Assembly: GCA_910576975.1 (NCBI GenBank)
Contig: CAJTJY010000019.1
Coordinates: forward strand, 1-64,000
Direction of reading: 5' to 3'
Origin: an uncultured Lachnospiraceae bacterium
GTDB taxonomy: Bacteria; Bacillota; Clostridia; Lachnospirales; Lachnospiraceae
DNA length: 64,000 nt
A model generated the notes under the pieces. That model had not been told where the DNA came from, searched no databases, and worked only from the letters and a program-made list of their open reading frames with translations. The first letter of the stretch is position 1. Each line of letters starts with the position of its first letter. Made by a program: the position numbers and the translations under genes. Below, piece after piece: positions 1 to 8,259 of the stretch.

Positions 1-126
1 CATTTTCACAAAGGAAAGCCCGGTATTTTGTCTATTTCAGTGAATAGATGAAATCGGGAAAGAGGCGTATAATTGTGCGCCAGAGGGGGTTATAAAGGGG
101 GTAAAGCCCCAGCCCCAAAAAGCGAG

Positions 127-166
127 ATAAGCCCCGCCGCCGTTTGGCAGTTGGGGCTTATTTTTT
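127..166. terminator. Bidirectional stem-loop terminator
   Basis: ATAAGCCCC (127-135) pairs with GGGGCTTAT (153-161) and is followed by a T run on the plus strand. On the minus strand the hairpin overlaps the stop codon of the AbrB-like gene and is followed by CTCGCTTTTT, so it can end that transcript too. Confidence 0.7.
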
Positions 167-352
167 CATTCCAGATATGATTATTTTGTCGCCATCGAAA
201 GAGGCTACGACGCTTCTATTATTCAGATCCACACCCAGGGCAGCCGCCCAGGGCTTCGGTATTGAGAGCTTGAAGCCAACGGAACCGGAGCCGCCTTTAT
301 TGGCGATTAAGTTTAGTTCCCTTGTTTCAATTCCTTCTGTTGTTTTCTTCAT
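158..352 (-). CDS. AbrB/SpoVT-like small DNA-binding protein
   Basis: A 64-residue protein. The second half (KLSIPKPWAAALGV, then a short strand pattern ending in DGDKIIISG) fits the swapped-hairpin AbrB/MazE/SpoVT fold, which binds DNA as a dimer and is common in small transcription factors and antitoxins. The ATG at 352 has AAGGAAG 8 bases upstream. A perfect 14-bp palindrome lies 16 bp in front of the start, which suggests autoregulation. No toxin gene is adjacent, so a mobile-element regulator is likelier than an antitoxin. Family assignment is by pattern only; the operator role is inference. Confidence 0.6.
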   Translation of the reverse strand: MKKTTEGIETRELNLIANKGGSGSVGFKLSIPKPWAAALGVDLNNRSVVASFDGDKIIISGMKK

Positions 353-368
353 TTCCTACACTTCCTTT

Positions 369-382
369 TTGCGACGTCGCAA
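369..382. promoter_or_regulatory. 14-bp palindrome, candidate operator
   Basis: TTGCGACGTCGCAA is a perfect palindrome just upstream of the AbrB-like gene. A TATAAA-type -10 lies next to it on the minus strand. Its position suits an autorepression site. Confidence 0.45.
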
Positions 383-702
383 CGAATTTTATATAAAAGA
401 GGCTTCCCGGCCGCCCTTCGGTATAGCCCGACGGGTAGAGCTTGCATAGCTCGGCTTCACATCACCTATTAACCTTTCTTCCACGCGCCAGGCGCGGATC
501 CTGCGGAGGTTTACGAGTTGCACCGTTTCCCCGGACGGTTTTAAGATTTTCACATTAAAAATCAGTAAAACTTGTTAGACGACATTCAGGCCGGGAAACC
601 TTGATTTATACATAGCACCCATCCCACAAGCTGGGGAGCTTGCTTTACTTCTACCCGCCGGGCTTTGGACCGGCCGTCGGTGGTTTAGTGCCAGGGCAGC
701 AG
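383..702. other. Non-coding GC-rich stretch with short hairpins
   Basis: I see no convincing gene. The stretch is more GC-rich than the rest of the window and holds short stem-loops, for example GAGCT-TGCAT-AGCTC near 437-451 and CAAGCTGGGGAGCTTG near 630-645. It lies inside the putative mobile-element remnant. Confidence 0.4.
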
Positions 703-999
703 CTACGCCGCCGCCCGTTCAATTTTGAATAACCAGTTTTCCTCGTCTTCGGTTACAAGCCCGAAGTAAGAATCCGTCCGGGTAAAGTTGTATTCGATAC
801 CGAAGAACTGCAGGAGAACCATTTTATATACTTCCCATTGAGCCTGGCACCAGTCGGCAACCTTGCGCTCGCGCTTGTATTCTTCGGTATAATATTCATT
901 TACCCGGCAGGCATCCAGAGCCTTGTCCCAGGAGATAATACAGCACTTAAGCTCCGCCCCTACTTCCGTTTTTAAAAATTTTTCTTTATTCAGCTTCAT
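703..999 (-). CDS. Hypothetical protein, mobile-element associated
   Basis: A 98-residue soluble protein I do not recognise. It is rich in aromatic and charged residues (DWCQAQWEVYKMVLLQFFGI). I chose the ATG at 999 (MKLNKEKF) because AAGAAAGGGG lies just upstream. An upstream start at 1023 would overlap the preceding gene by 7 bases and has no better ribosome site. It follows another small unknown gene on the same strand, and the base composition differs from the chromosomal genes after 1400, so both are probably part of an integrated element continuing left of the window. Confidence 0.55.
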   Translation of the reverse strand: MKLNKEKFLKTEVGAELKCCIISWDKALDACRVNEYYTEEYKRERKVADWCQAQWEVYKMVLLQFFGIEYNFTRTDSYFGLVTEDEENWLFKIERAAA

Positions 1000-1016
1000 A
1001 ACTTGAATCCCCTTTC

Positions 1017-1211
1017 TTACCATTCATTAAGCGTTACCCGCTTCGCTTCGTGATTTATTTCTACCTTATAGCCGTTACCATTTTCGTCCCAGTACAGATC
1101 GCCAGTATTGAAGTTAAACCAATTTATATGGCTTTTTTCGTCTTTCAGATTTTTAGATACATCCGCCAGAGCTTCCGGGCTTCCTTCTACTTCGTAACCA
1201 TATGCCAACAT
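1017..1211 (-). CDS. Small hypothetical protein, mobile-element associated
   Basis: A 64-residue acidic protein with no recognised domain. The middle (NFNTGDLYWDENGNGYKVEI) reads like a small beta-rich fold. The ATG at 1211 is preceded by AAAGGCGG about 9 bases upstream, a credible ribosome site. It is co-directional with, and immediately upstream of, the 98-residue gene ending at 703, so the two are probably cotranscribed. Function unknown. Confidence 0.5.
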   Translation of the reverse strand: MLAYGYEVEGSPEALADVSKNLKDEKSHINWFNFNTGDLYWDENGNGYKVEINHEAKRVTLNEW

Positions 1212-1286
1212 TTATTTTTACCGCCTTTCTTGCTTCCGTTTTTTCTTCGTTCTTCCCTTAAGGTGTCTGTATCTTAACTCTGAAAA

Positions 1287-1338
1287 GACGGTACGTCAAG
1301 CGCTTTTTGAAAGTTTTTTAACTTTTTTCTTGACGGTA
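1287..1338. other. Candidate element boundary with short direct and inverted repeats
   Basis: GACGGTA occurs at 1287-1293 and again at 1332-1338. CGTCAAG (1294-1300) and CTTGACG (1329-1335) are inverted between them, around an AT-rich core. The block sits exactly where GC-rich small genes end and a truncated MutS2-like frame begins, so it could be an attachment or terminal site. This is inference from position. Confidence 0.35.
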
Positions 1339-1417
1339 GAAAAGCCCTATATTACGCTATTTTCCAGGAGAGCCAGCGCACGGAAAAGCTATACAACAAA
1401 TACCAGCGTACTATAAA

Positions 1418-1903
1418 ATGGGCGAGGCTGGAGAGAGCTGTGCGTTTTACATTGCAGAAAAATTAGGAATGCCTGCCAGAATGTTAAAGACCGCAGTTTG
1501 CGCATCTTATGGCAAAGAGGCTGCCGCAGCATATCAGTTCCAGGAGCAAACATTAACGCAGTATAAAGTAAAACAAAGTCAGGTTAAAAAGAGAAAGCCA
1601 GTGAGAACGTCGGCGAATCTTTCAAAAACGTATCAAATTGGAGACAGCGTCATGGTGCTTCCAGACAAAAAAATTGGAATTGTCTGTGAAGAAATAAATG
1701 AAAAGGGAGTGCTCAGAGTGCAGCTTCCTAATAAGAAAGTATGGATTAATCATAAACGTGTGAAACTTCATGTAGCTGCGAAAGAATTATATCCAGAGGA
1801 TTATGATTTTTCGATTATCTTTGATACAGTAGAAAACAGAAAAGCAAGGCATGAGATGGAACGAAAGTATACCACTAAGGAGATATGGGCGGAAGAGGAG
1901 TAG
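1418..1903 (+). pseudogene. C-terminal fragment of a MutS2-like mismatch-repair-family protein
   Basis: The encoded 161 residues begin with GEAGESCAFYIAEKLGMP, which matches the late ATPase-domain motif of MutS2-like proteins (GKSNAFEIAKRLGLP-type). A linker and a KOW-like segment (YQIGDSVMVLPDKKIGIV) follow. The Walker A, Walker B and clamp regions are absent. The same frame is open back to 1340 with no start and no ribosome site, then hits a stop. A whole family member has roughly 600-800 residues, so this is the tail of a gene cut off by whatever was inserted at about 1340. Unlikely to be expressed as a functional protein. Confidence 0.65.
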
Positions 1904-1919
1904 ATAAACAGATCCTTGT

Positions 1920-1956
1920 AAAAAGGACATACAGTCAATTGCTGTATGTCCTTTTG
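1920..1956 (+). terminator. Rho-independent terminator
   Basis: AAAAGGACATACAG (1921-1934) and its exact complement (1942-1955) form a 14-bp stem with a 7-nt loop, just after the MutS2-like fragment. Confidence 0.85.
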
Positions 1957-2044
1957 ATTTACCAAACCTTTACAAACAAAAGAATACTTACTAAAATCCA
2001 GGGGTTATAATTTTATTAAAAGAAGTAAAAAACAGGAGGAACTT

Positions 2045-3550
2045 ATGAAGAAAAAAATGTTAACCCTGGTTCTTACGGCTGGTCTGCTGACATCTATTTT
2101 TGCCGGGTGTCAAGAAACGCCGAAAGAAAGCATTGTAAAACAAAAGGGCGCCGCAAATATCAAAGAATATCAGAGTGAAGAAGACACCGAAAGCCCGCTG
2201 CGGCAGGTATTGGGGGCGCCAGAACATTATGCCAATCAGGCAACCTACGAGAATGGCTCCTTAGTAATTGATACGGACGCCGAGGTGATTCTTCCAGATG
2301 TGAATTTCATGAATACTTATACGGTGTCGGCGCAGGAAGCAGGTCAAGAGCTGATTGACACAGTATCACAGGCTTTTTTTGATGGCGCCACATTTTACAG
2401 CGGCTATACTTATAATGTCATGACTAAGCAAGATTATCAGAACGATATCACCGTTCTTAAGAAATATAAGGCTGAAGGAAATCTTGATCCTTACGAGCAT
2501 GGCATAAATGAGGAGACAGGAGAATTGTTTTTTGATATTGACGAGGTGATTGCCAATGACGAACAAAGAATGCAGGATGCGCCAGAAGAGATCTCTAAAG
2601 AGGAGGTAAAGCCTTCGTTTGGCTTGGAATACTGGGAGGACAACGGTGGAGGAGAGAAACAAAAAGCCGTGGATACGGATGATTTTTTTGGCGTGGCAGA
2701 GACAAAAGAGGGCGTTTATGATTATCGAATTTCAAAAACATTGGCGCCAGATCTTACATTTAAAATTGATAAGAAGAGAGAGGATTTAAGAGATGGTAGA
2801 GAATTTGCCGACTGGCTGGAAGGGGAATATGGCATAAAGCGGCATGCGGATCAGGAAAGCGGAATTTCAGAAGAACAAGTGAAAAGTCTTCTCGATATCT
2901 CCCAGGAAGATGCCGAGAAGATCGCCAAAGAAAAGGTGGAGAAGCTGGGGTGGAATATGGATGTGCATGACTGGGACTATGCAATATTCTACCATGGAGA
3001 AAATGGCATTACAAAAGATAATGTGCTGGATACCGGTTATTTGTTTCATTTTGTGAGAATGGTGGATAAGGTTCCCATAACCTATACAGCCTCCTATGGC
3101 GGAGGATTGGAGGATATGGACAGCACGCTGAGTCCTTGGAGTTATGAGAGGTGTGATGTGATCGTGGGGGGGGACGGCATTCAAAAGGTTGAGATCTTTA
3201 ATCCTTATCAATTGGGAGAAATTCAAACGGAGCATGTCAAGCTGATGGACTTTGAGAGCATCGTTAAAATATATGAGCAGATGATGGAAGTATCCAATGC
3301 CAATATCAGTGAGCAACAAGAAAAGAGGACTTATCATATCCGCAAAATTGTCCTTGGGTATACTAGGATATATAATCCCAACACAGATAACGACACAGGG
3401 CTTTTAGTTCCGGCGTGGGATTTTTTCGGAGCATTTGATTTTGAGGCAAAGGGTTATTCTGGGACGAACAATGGGGAGTATTCCACGCAGAGTCAGATGA
3501 CGATTAATGCGATTGATGGAACGGTAATTGACCGGGAACTTGGATATTAG
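2045..3550 (+). CDS. Large secreted lipoprotein of unknown function (DUF6034-like)
   Basis: A 501-residue lipoprotein. It has a Lys-rich start, a hydrophobic stretch and a lipobox ending at Cys21 (SIFAGC). The rest is hydrophilic and acidic, with no enzyme motif I can identify. Size and composition recall the DUF6034-type lipoproteins of Clostridia; that assignment is tentative. The start is secure: AGGAGG lies 7 bases before the ATG. It is the first gene of a tightly packed run including two membrane proteins, an ABC ATPase and two anchored extracytoplasmic proteins, so it may be the surface component or substrate-binding partner of that transporter. Confidence 0.75.
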   Translation: MKKKMLTLVLTAGLLTSIFAGCQETPKESIVKQKGAANIKEYQSEEDTESPLRQVLGAPEHYANQATYENGSLVIDTDAEVILPDVNFMNTYTVSAQEAGQELIDTVSQAFFDGATFYSGYTYNVMTKQDYQNDITVLKKYKAEGNLDPYEHGINEETGELFFDIDEVIANDEQRMQDAPEEISKEEVKPSFGLEYWEDNGGGEKQKAVDTDDFFGVAETKEGVYDYRISKTLAPDLTFKIDKKREDLRDGREFADWLEGEYGIKRHADQESGISEEQVKSLLDISQEDAEKIAKEKVEKLGWNMDVHDWDYAIFYHGENGITKDNVLDTGYLFHFVRMVDKVPITYTASYGGGLEDMDSTLSPWSYERCDVIVGGDGIQKVEIFNPYQLGEIQTEHVKLMDFESIVKIYEQMMEVSNANISEQQEKRTYHIRKIVLGYTRIYNPNTDNDTGLLVPAWDFFGAFDFEAKGYSGTNNGEYSTQSQMTINAIDGTVIDRELGY

Positions 3551-3570
3551 TAAAACAGGAGGGAAACATC

Positions 3571-4479
3571 ATGAAATTTGCGGAAGCGGTCATGCAGACA
3601 GCGGCGGCAGTCCGATGGAATTTTTTAGGATTTTATAAAAATCCCAGAATTATGATTACATTTTTGTTTTCCTTTATCTTGTGTTTTTTCTTAAGTGACC
3701 GGGCTATGATGGCGGCAAATCACTTTGACGCTTCCATGCAGGCGTTAGAACCGTTTATTTGGACGTTTGGAGATGCTTCCTCAATCCTTCTATGTTCCCT
3801 GATGTTGATACTATTGTTTATTGATTTGCCTAAATTAAGCCCTTTTACTCCTTATATGCTGCTGCGCATGAAAAAGGGCAGATGGCTTTTGGCACAGTTT
3901 TTCTATATATTTCTGGCGACGGTTCTTTACTTATTATTTGTGCTTTTGGTTACCAGCCTGCTCTGTATGCAGAAAACGTATATCGGTAATTTATGGAGCA
4001 AGACGGCGGCTTTGCTTGCCTATTCTCAAATAGGAAAAGATCTTTCCGTTCCCTCTACAGTGAAAGTGATGCAGAGCACGACTCCGGTTTCCTGCAGCCT
4101 TCAGATGATGCTTTTGCTGATTTGCTATGCGTTGACGTTAAGCTTTTTGATGCTGCTGGTTCAGATGAGAAAAGGAAAAAAAGCTGCTGTTGCAGCAGGT
4201 TTGATTTACAGCTTGTTTGGATTTTTGCTGGAACCAAAAGTACTGGCACGACTGCTTCACAAGGAGGAACATGAAATGTTTCAGATGCGCAAGATTGCAG
4301 GCTGGATCAGTCCCTTGAATCATGCCACCTATGGAATGCATGATTTTGGATATGACGCGCTTCCTTCGATTCTGCAGTCTTGTCTGATATTTTTGTTGTT
4401 CTTGCTGGCGTTGGCAATTTTGTCTTTTTGCACGCTGAAAAACTATAATTTTACTTCCTTTACAGGAGATTTAGAATGA
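3571..4479 (+). CDS. ABC-type membrane protein, unknown substrate (first subunit)
   Basis: A 302-residue protein with about six to seven hydrophobic segments and short loops, and no catalytic motif. GGAGGG precedes the ATG. Its stop overlaps the start of the next membrane protein by 4 bases (ATGA), showing translational coupling. The layout (two poorly conserved membrane proteins followed by one ATPase) is that of ABC-2-like exporters or antimicrobial-peptide immunity transporters. The sequence does not match a substrate-specific family I know, so the substrate is unknown. Confidence 0.7.
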   Translation: MKFAEAVMQTAAAVRWNFLGFYKNPRIMITFLFSFILCFFLSDRAMMAANHFDASMQALEPFIWTFGDASSILLCSLMLILLFIDLPKLSPFTPYMLLRMKKGRWLLAQFFYIFLATVLYLLFVLLVTSLLCMQKTYIGNLWSKTAALLAYSQIGKDLSVPSTVKVMQSTTPVSCSLQMMLLLICYALTLSFLMLLVQMRKGKKAAVAAGLIYSLFGFLLEPKVLARLLHKEEHEMFQMRKIAGWISPLNHATYGMHDFGYDALPSILQSCLIFLLFLLALAILSFCTLKNYNFTSFTGDLE

Positions 4480-5195
4480 AAGAGTTGTTTAAGGAAAAAG
4501 GCTTGTGGACGGCGTCTTTGTTCTGTCTGGCTGCTATGGCGGCAAACTTGCCGTTGGATAACATGAAATTGCCTTTGGAAACTGGAAGTTTTCTAATTTT
4601 TTTTAGCGCATCGTTAGATACAAAGACGATATTATTTTTAATTCCAGCAGCGTCAGTGTTGCCAATGGGGGCAACCTATGTAAGAGAATTTTCCAGTGGA
4701 TTTCTAAAATTATATTTAGTAAGGATCAGTCGTATGGAGTATGTCAAAAGAAAAATCATTGAGATCTATGCTGGGGGTTTTCTGGTGTTTTTCCTTTCAG
4801 GAATCGTCTGGTTTTGCTTGTGCTTTTTGTTCCTTTATCCATTGGAATTTACTGGAAACATTACCTGGAACATGGTTTGCAAAGCACTGTCTTTGCTGCT
4901 TCGCATTTCTCTCATAGGAGGGATCACGGCAGAATTGTCGGGGATTTTTGGGACATTGTTTCAGAATTATTATATGTCCTATGGGTTGCCATTTGTCAGT
5001 TTTTATATGCTGATCATTTTAAAGGAGCGGTTTTTAAAGGAACTATATGCGCTTTATCCGGCGGAGTGGATCAAATGCGAACAAGACTGGGGGGCAGACA
5101 AAATAGGAATTTGGATTTTTTTGGGAGTGTTTTCTGCAATATTGATGCTGCTCCATGGGCTTGTGCTGTATGCAAGACTGCAGGAAGTTTCATAA
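4476..5195 (+). CDS. ABC-type membrane protein, unknown substrate (second subunit)
   Basis: A 239-residue protein with about six transmembrane segments. It begins inside the stop codon of the preceding membrane protein and ends just before the ATPase gene. Like its neighbour it has no recognisable enzymatic motif. A charged cytoplasmic stretch (LVRISRMEYVKRKIIE) after the second or third helix could be the coupling helix touching the ATPase, as in ABC-2 permeases; this is inference. It probably forms the channel together with the preceding subunit. Confidence 0.7.
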   Translation: MKELFKEKGLWTASLFCLAAMAANLPLDNMKLPLETGSFLIFFSASLDTKTILFLIPAASVLPMGATYVREFSSGFLKLYLVRISRMEYVKRKIIEIYAGGFLVFFLSGIVWFCLCFLFLYPLEFTGNITWNMVCKALSLLLRISLIGGITAELSGIFGTLFQNYYMSYGLPFVSFYMLIILKERFLKELYALYPAEWIKCEQDWGADKIGIWIFLGVFSAILMLLHGLVLYARLQEVS

Positions 5196-5309
5196 AGAGG
5201 TTTTTGCATGTTCTATCACAATTTTCAAAATGAGAGTGAATTGCTAAATGCTTGTGCAAGTATGGAGCTTGGATCAATGCTCGTAGCAATAAAAAGAAAG
5301 GCAAATAGG

Positions 5310-5948
5310 ATGGAACCATATATTGAAGTAATGCATGTTACAAAAAAATTTAAAGAAGATACTGTGCTGCATGACATTCATGTTTCCATGGAGCGGGGGA
5401 AGGTCTATGGATTTTCCGGCAATAATGGTTCTGGGAAAACCGTTTTAATGAAATGTATCTGTGGCTTTCTTCCAGTGTCTGAGGGAAGCATTCGTGTGGC
5501 AGGAAAGGTAATTGGCAGGGAAATTGATTTTCCAGAGAGTGTCGGCGTGATTATTGAGATGCCTGGTTTTCTGTCAAATCTTACTGGTATGCGCAATCTT
5601 GAAATACTGGCCGGACTAAGGCGCAAGATTTCCAGGGAACAGATCCGTCATGCCATAGAAAAAACAGGATTGGATCCAGATTTAAAAAAATCAGTGTCGA
5701 AGTACTCTCTTGGCATGCGCCAGCGGCTGGGGATCGCACAGGCAATTATGGAGGATCCAGAATTTTTGATTTTGGATGAGCCTTTTAATGGGCTGGATAA
5801 ACATGGGGTGGCAGAGATCCGGGCTTTGTTGCTGGATTTAAAAAGGCACGAAAAAACTATTATACTTGCCAGTCACAACAGCGAGGATATTCGGATTTTA
5901 TGTGACGAGGTATACGAAATGGATGGAGGGAGGATGCGTCTGTTATGA
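5310..5948 (+). CDS. ABC transporter ATP-binding protein
   Basis: Energises the adjacent membrane subunits. Visible motifs are Walker A GNNGSGKT (about residues 38-45), signature YSLGMRQR, Walker B FLILDEP, D-loop GLDKHG and switch His in ILASHN. At about 212 residues it is a single compact ATPase. I chose the ATG at 5310 (MEPYIEVMHVTKKF) because ABC ATPases of this type begin there and AAAGG lies 8 bases upstream. A start at 5208 also has an AAGAGG site but would add a 34-residue tail not seen in the family. It overlaps the next gene by 4 bases. Confidence 0.85.
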   Translation: MEPYIEVMHVTKKFKEDTVLHDIHVSMERGKVYGFSGNNGSGKTVLMKCICGFLPVSEGSIRVAGKVIGREIDFPESVGVIIEMPGFLSNLTGMRNLEILAGLRRKISREQIRHAIEKTGLDPDLKKSVSKYSLGMRQRLGIAQAIMEDPEFLILDEPFNGLDKHGVAEIRALLLDLKRHEKTIILASHNSEDIRILCDEVYEMDGGRMRLL

Positions 5949-7429
5949 GAGAGAAGATTTACCGGATGGCGCTGCTTTGGTTATTGTTGTTCTTGCTTTG
6001 TCCTGGCAAAGTGTCTGCACAGAATCGGATTTCTATCGACGCAAGTCATAAATATCAGGGCATGGGAGCCTCCTTTGCAAAGGGATATGAGCCTTATATT
6101 GAGAAAAATACTATGATTCTGACAGTGCCTTTTGTCTCAGAAGAGAGAATGAAAGCAAATCAGATCACTGTGGGGATTGATTTTGAGCGGCAAGAAAACA
6201 GTCCGTTTTATTTTAAAAATTATCAAAAAAAAGTGACATTGTCCAAGCAGGGGATTTACCTTTACCAATGCCGTTTAAAACTAAAAAAAGACCGCATCAA
6301 TGGTCAATACCCACTGTATCTGTGGGTAGAAGGAAAGGCGGCTCAGAGTGAGGAGCCTGCATTTCGTCAGGAGTTTACAATTTATGTGGAAATCACAGAT
6401 GGGATTGCTCCAAAATCTGGGGAGGAAGAAAATAAGAATGAGGAGAATTTTTACAGAGTGGAGCAAGAAGCAGGGGAGGACGGGAATGTTTTTAAGGAGG
6501 ATGGTTCTTCTGACGCATTTTCAGAGGGGACGTCATCGGGGCAGTCTCAAAATACAGAAGGAAAGATCAGCCAGCCTAGGCTGATCGTGCGTGAGAATAG
6601 CCTTCAAGGTCAGTCTTTAGAAGCTGGAAGCAGTGTATTTTGGAAGCTATCTGTTCAAAACTGCAGCAGCCGTCATTCGGTGGAAAACATAAAAGTTACG
6701 CTAAGCTGTGACAGTCATGAACTGGTATTTGAAAGAACGGCGTGGTATTTTGAAAAAATTTCTGCAGGAAATGAGATGGAACTCTCACAAAATGTCACAG
6801 CTGCAAAGAAAGCGGACACAGAATATGTGCAGGTACAATTCCAGATTGAATATCAGGACGCAGAGGGGGAAAGCTATACTTGCACAGAGACCTTGAATCT
6901 ATGGCTGCAGCAGCCGGAACATGCCAGGCTTGCCAGTTTATCTTTTCCGCAAAAGGTGTATGCTTCTGATACAGAACTTTTAACTTTTCAGGTTCAGAAT
7001 ACGGGTCTTGCGCCTGTCTACAATGCAAAGGTACTTTTTCAGGGAACGGGGCTTTTTGCGCAGCAAGAGCTGTTTCTTGGAACACTGGAGGGCGGAGCCT
7101 CTTTGCCAGGAGAGCTTCAAGTATTTGTGGGTACGCTTGATATGGACGCCCAGGGGACATTGATCGAGGGTGCTACTGAAAAATATGGAGACACGATAGG
7201 AACAGTGGTGTTTTCCTATGAGAATGCTCAAGGAGAGGTGACAGAGCAGACACAGGAAATCCACACTTTGATCGAGGAGCCGCAGATTGTGGAATTGAAA
7301 GTGGAAAAAGAGGTGCCAAAGACCAATCAATGGTGGATAACGATTGTGGCAGGAATCATGTTGTTGTTAATTCTGGTCATCATCTGGCTGTATTTACGCT
7401 TGAGATTCTATCAGAGAATGAGGCATTGA
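5945..7429 (+). CDS. Exported, membrane-anchored protein with beta-rich extracellular region (COG1361-like)
   Basis: A 494-residue protein with a signal peptide (LLFLLCPGKVSAQ), a long extracellular part, and a C-terminal transmembrane helix (about residues 463-484) with a short basic tail. The central part contains two CARDB/DUF11-like immunoglobulin-type segments (for example FWKLSVQNCSSRHSVENIKV and LTFQVQNTGLAPVYNAKVLF), separated by an acidic low-complexity linker around residues 158-200. Such proteins (COG1361) often accompany ABC exporters. It starts inside the ATPase stop codon, so it is cotranscribed with the transporter. Likely an accessory extracytoplasmic scaffold; exact role unknown. 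Confidence 0.7.
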   Translation: MREKIYRMALLWLLLFLLCPGKVSAQNRISIDASHKYQGMGASFAKGYEPYIEKNTMILTVPFVSEERMKANQITVGIDFERQENSPFYFKNYQKKVTLSKQGIYLYQCRLKLKKDRINGQYPLYLWVEGKAAQSEEPAFRQEFTIYVEITDGIAPKSGEEENKNEENFYRVEQEAGEDGNVFKEDGSSDAFSEGTSSGQSQNTEGKISQPRLIVRENSLQGQSLEAGSSVFWKLSVQNCSSRHSVENIKVTLSCDSHELVFERTAWYFEKISAGNEMELSQNVTAAKKADTEYVQVQFQIEYQDAEGESYTCTETLNLWLQQPEHARLASLSFPQKVYASDTELLTFQVQNTGLAPVYNAKVLFQGTGLFAQQELFLGTLEGGASLPGELQVFVGTLDMDAQGTLIEGATEKYGDTIGTVVFSYENAQGEVTEQTQEIHTLIEEPQIVELKVEKEVPKTNQWWITIVAGIMLLLILVIIWLYLRLRFYQRMRH

Positions 7430-7440
7430 GGGGGGACTCT

Positions 7441-8115
7441 ATGCAAAAACATAACATTTATAAAGACATCGTATTACTTGTAGCAGCATGTATTGCAGCA
7501 GCAGGAATTGTTAAAGGGATCCAGTTCTGGAATCAAGAACAAAGCGCCTATGAATTTACGATAATATCCCAGTCTGAGCTGACAGAATCTGTGGTGCATG
7601 AGCTTGGAAAAATAACAGGATTGTATCAATTTACGCCAGTATCAGAATGCAGTATCACCTTAAAGCTAGAAGAATATACGATGGAAAGCACTGTTAAGGG
7701 CGTTTCTTTTGACGATTTTCCTTTGAAATGGCGTTCTGAGCAGACAACATTTCGGATGGGGAATGCCCCAGTATTGTTTTTGGGGAAAGATGCTTTTCAG
7801 GAATTTACAGACATTCATGGCAATCCGCCTGGAAAGAGCCAGATTACAGAATGGATCAGCCATGCGAGCGAATTGAAAATTGTGTTGCTTGACCAGGAGA
7901 AACCGTTAGGAAGCGCAAGCATTTGTGGGATTTTGGAAGAGCCTGCCGCAGGAATTTATATGGACAGGGCTCAGATGGAAACTTTATATCAGGAACTTGC
8001 TAAAACAACTGCGGGATGTGTGAAGATTCAGGGATATGCGAATCTGAAGCGGGCGAAAGAGATTCTGATGGAGGCTGGATTTCAGGTGGAGGAGGCAGGA
8101 CAGGAGAGTCAGTAA
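7441..8115 (+). CDS. Single-pass membrane protein with MacB-like extracytoplasmic domain
   Basis: 224 residues: one N-terminal helix (IVLLVAACIAAAGIVKGI) followed by an outside domain. The outer part (ISQSELTESVVHELGKITGL, then strands and a late helix-strand unit ending NLKRAKEILMEAGFQVEE) resembles the periplasmic core domain of MacB/FtsX-type exporters, but the other three helices of that family are missing. GAGGGGGG lies 5 bases before the ATG at 7441, which I prefer over an upstream start inside the previous gene. It is the last gene of the transporter operon and may work with the COG1361-like protein. The family assignment is tentative. Confidence 0.6.
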   Translation: MQKHNIYKDIVLLVAACIAAAGIVKGIQFWNQEQSAYEFTIISQSELTESVVHELGKITGLYQFTPVSECSITLKLEEYTMESTVKGVSFDDFPLKWRSEQTTFRMGNAPVLFLGKDAFQEFTDIHGNPPGKSQITEWISHASELKIVLLDQEKPLGSASICGILEEPAAGIYMDRAQMETLYQELAKTTAGCVKIQGYANLKRAKEILMEAGFQVEEAGQESQ

Positions 8116-8164
8116 CGGTTGTAAGAGAGCAATCATATGAAAATTGTTAAAATCATGATAAAAG

Positions 8165-8233
8165 AAAAGTCAATATATATTTATTGTATTACAATAAATA
8201 TATATTGACTTTTTGTGTTTTTTCGTATATCAT
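8165..8233 (+). promoter_or_regulatory. Promoter with a 24-bp-arm palindromic operator
   Basis: Bases 8165-8188 are an exact inverted copy of 8190-8213, leaving a 1-base centre. TTGACT (8205-8210), inside the right arm, is 17 bp from TATCAT (8228-8233), giving a good sigma-A promoter for the DUF2975/YozG pair. Anything bound to the palindrome would cover the -35, so repression by the downstream XRE protein is likely (inference). Confidence 0.7.
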
Positions 8234-8259
8234 GGAAACAAATAAAAAGGAGGTGCATG

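Noticed and set aside
4814..5233. 139-codon frame overlapping the second ABC membrane protein
   Set aside because: Out-of-frame shadow of the membrane protein gene, with no independent start signal.
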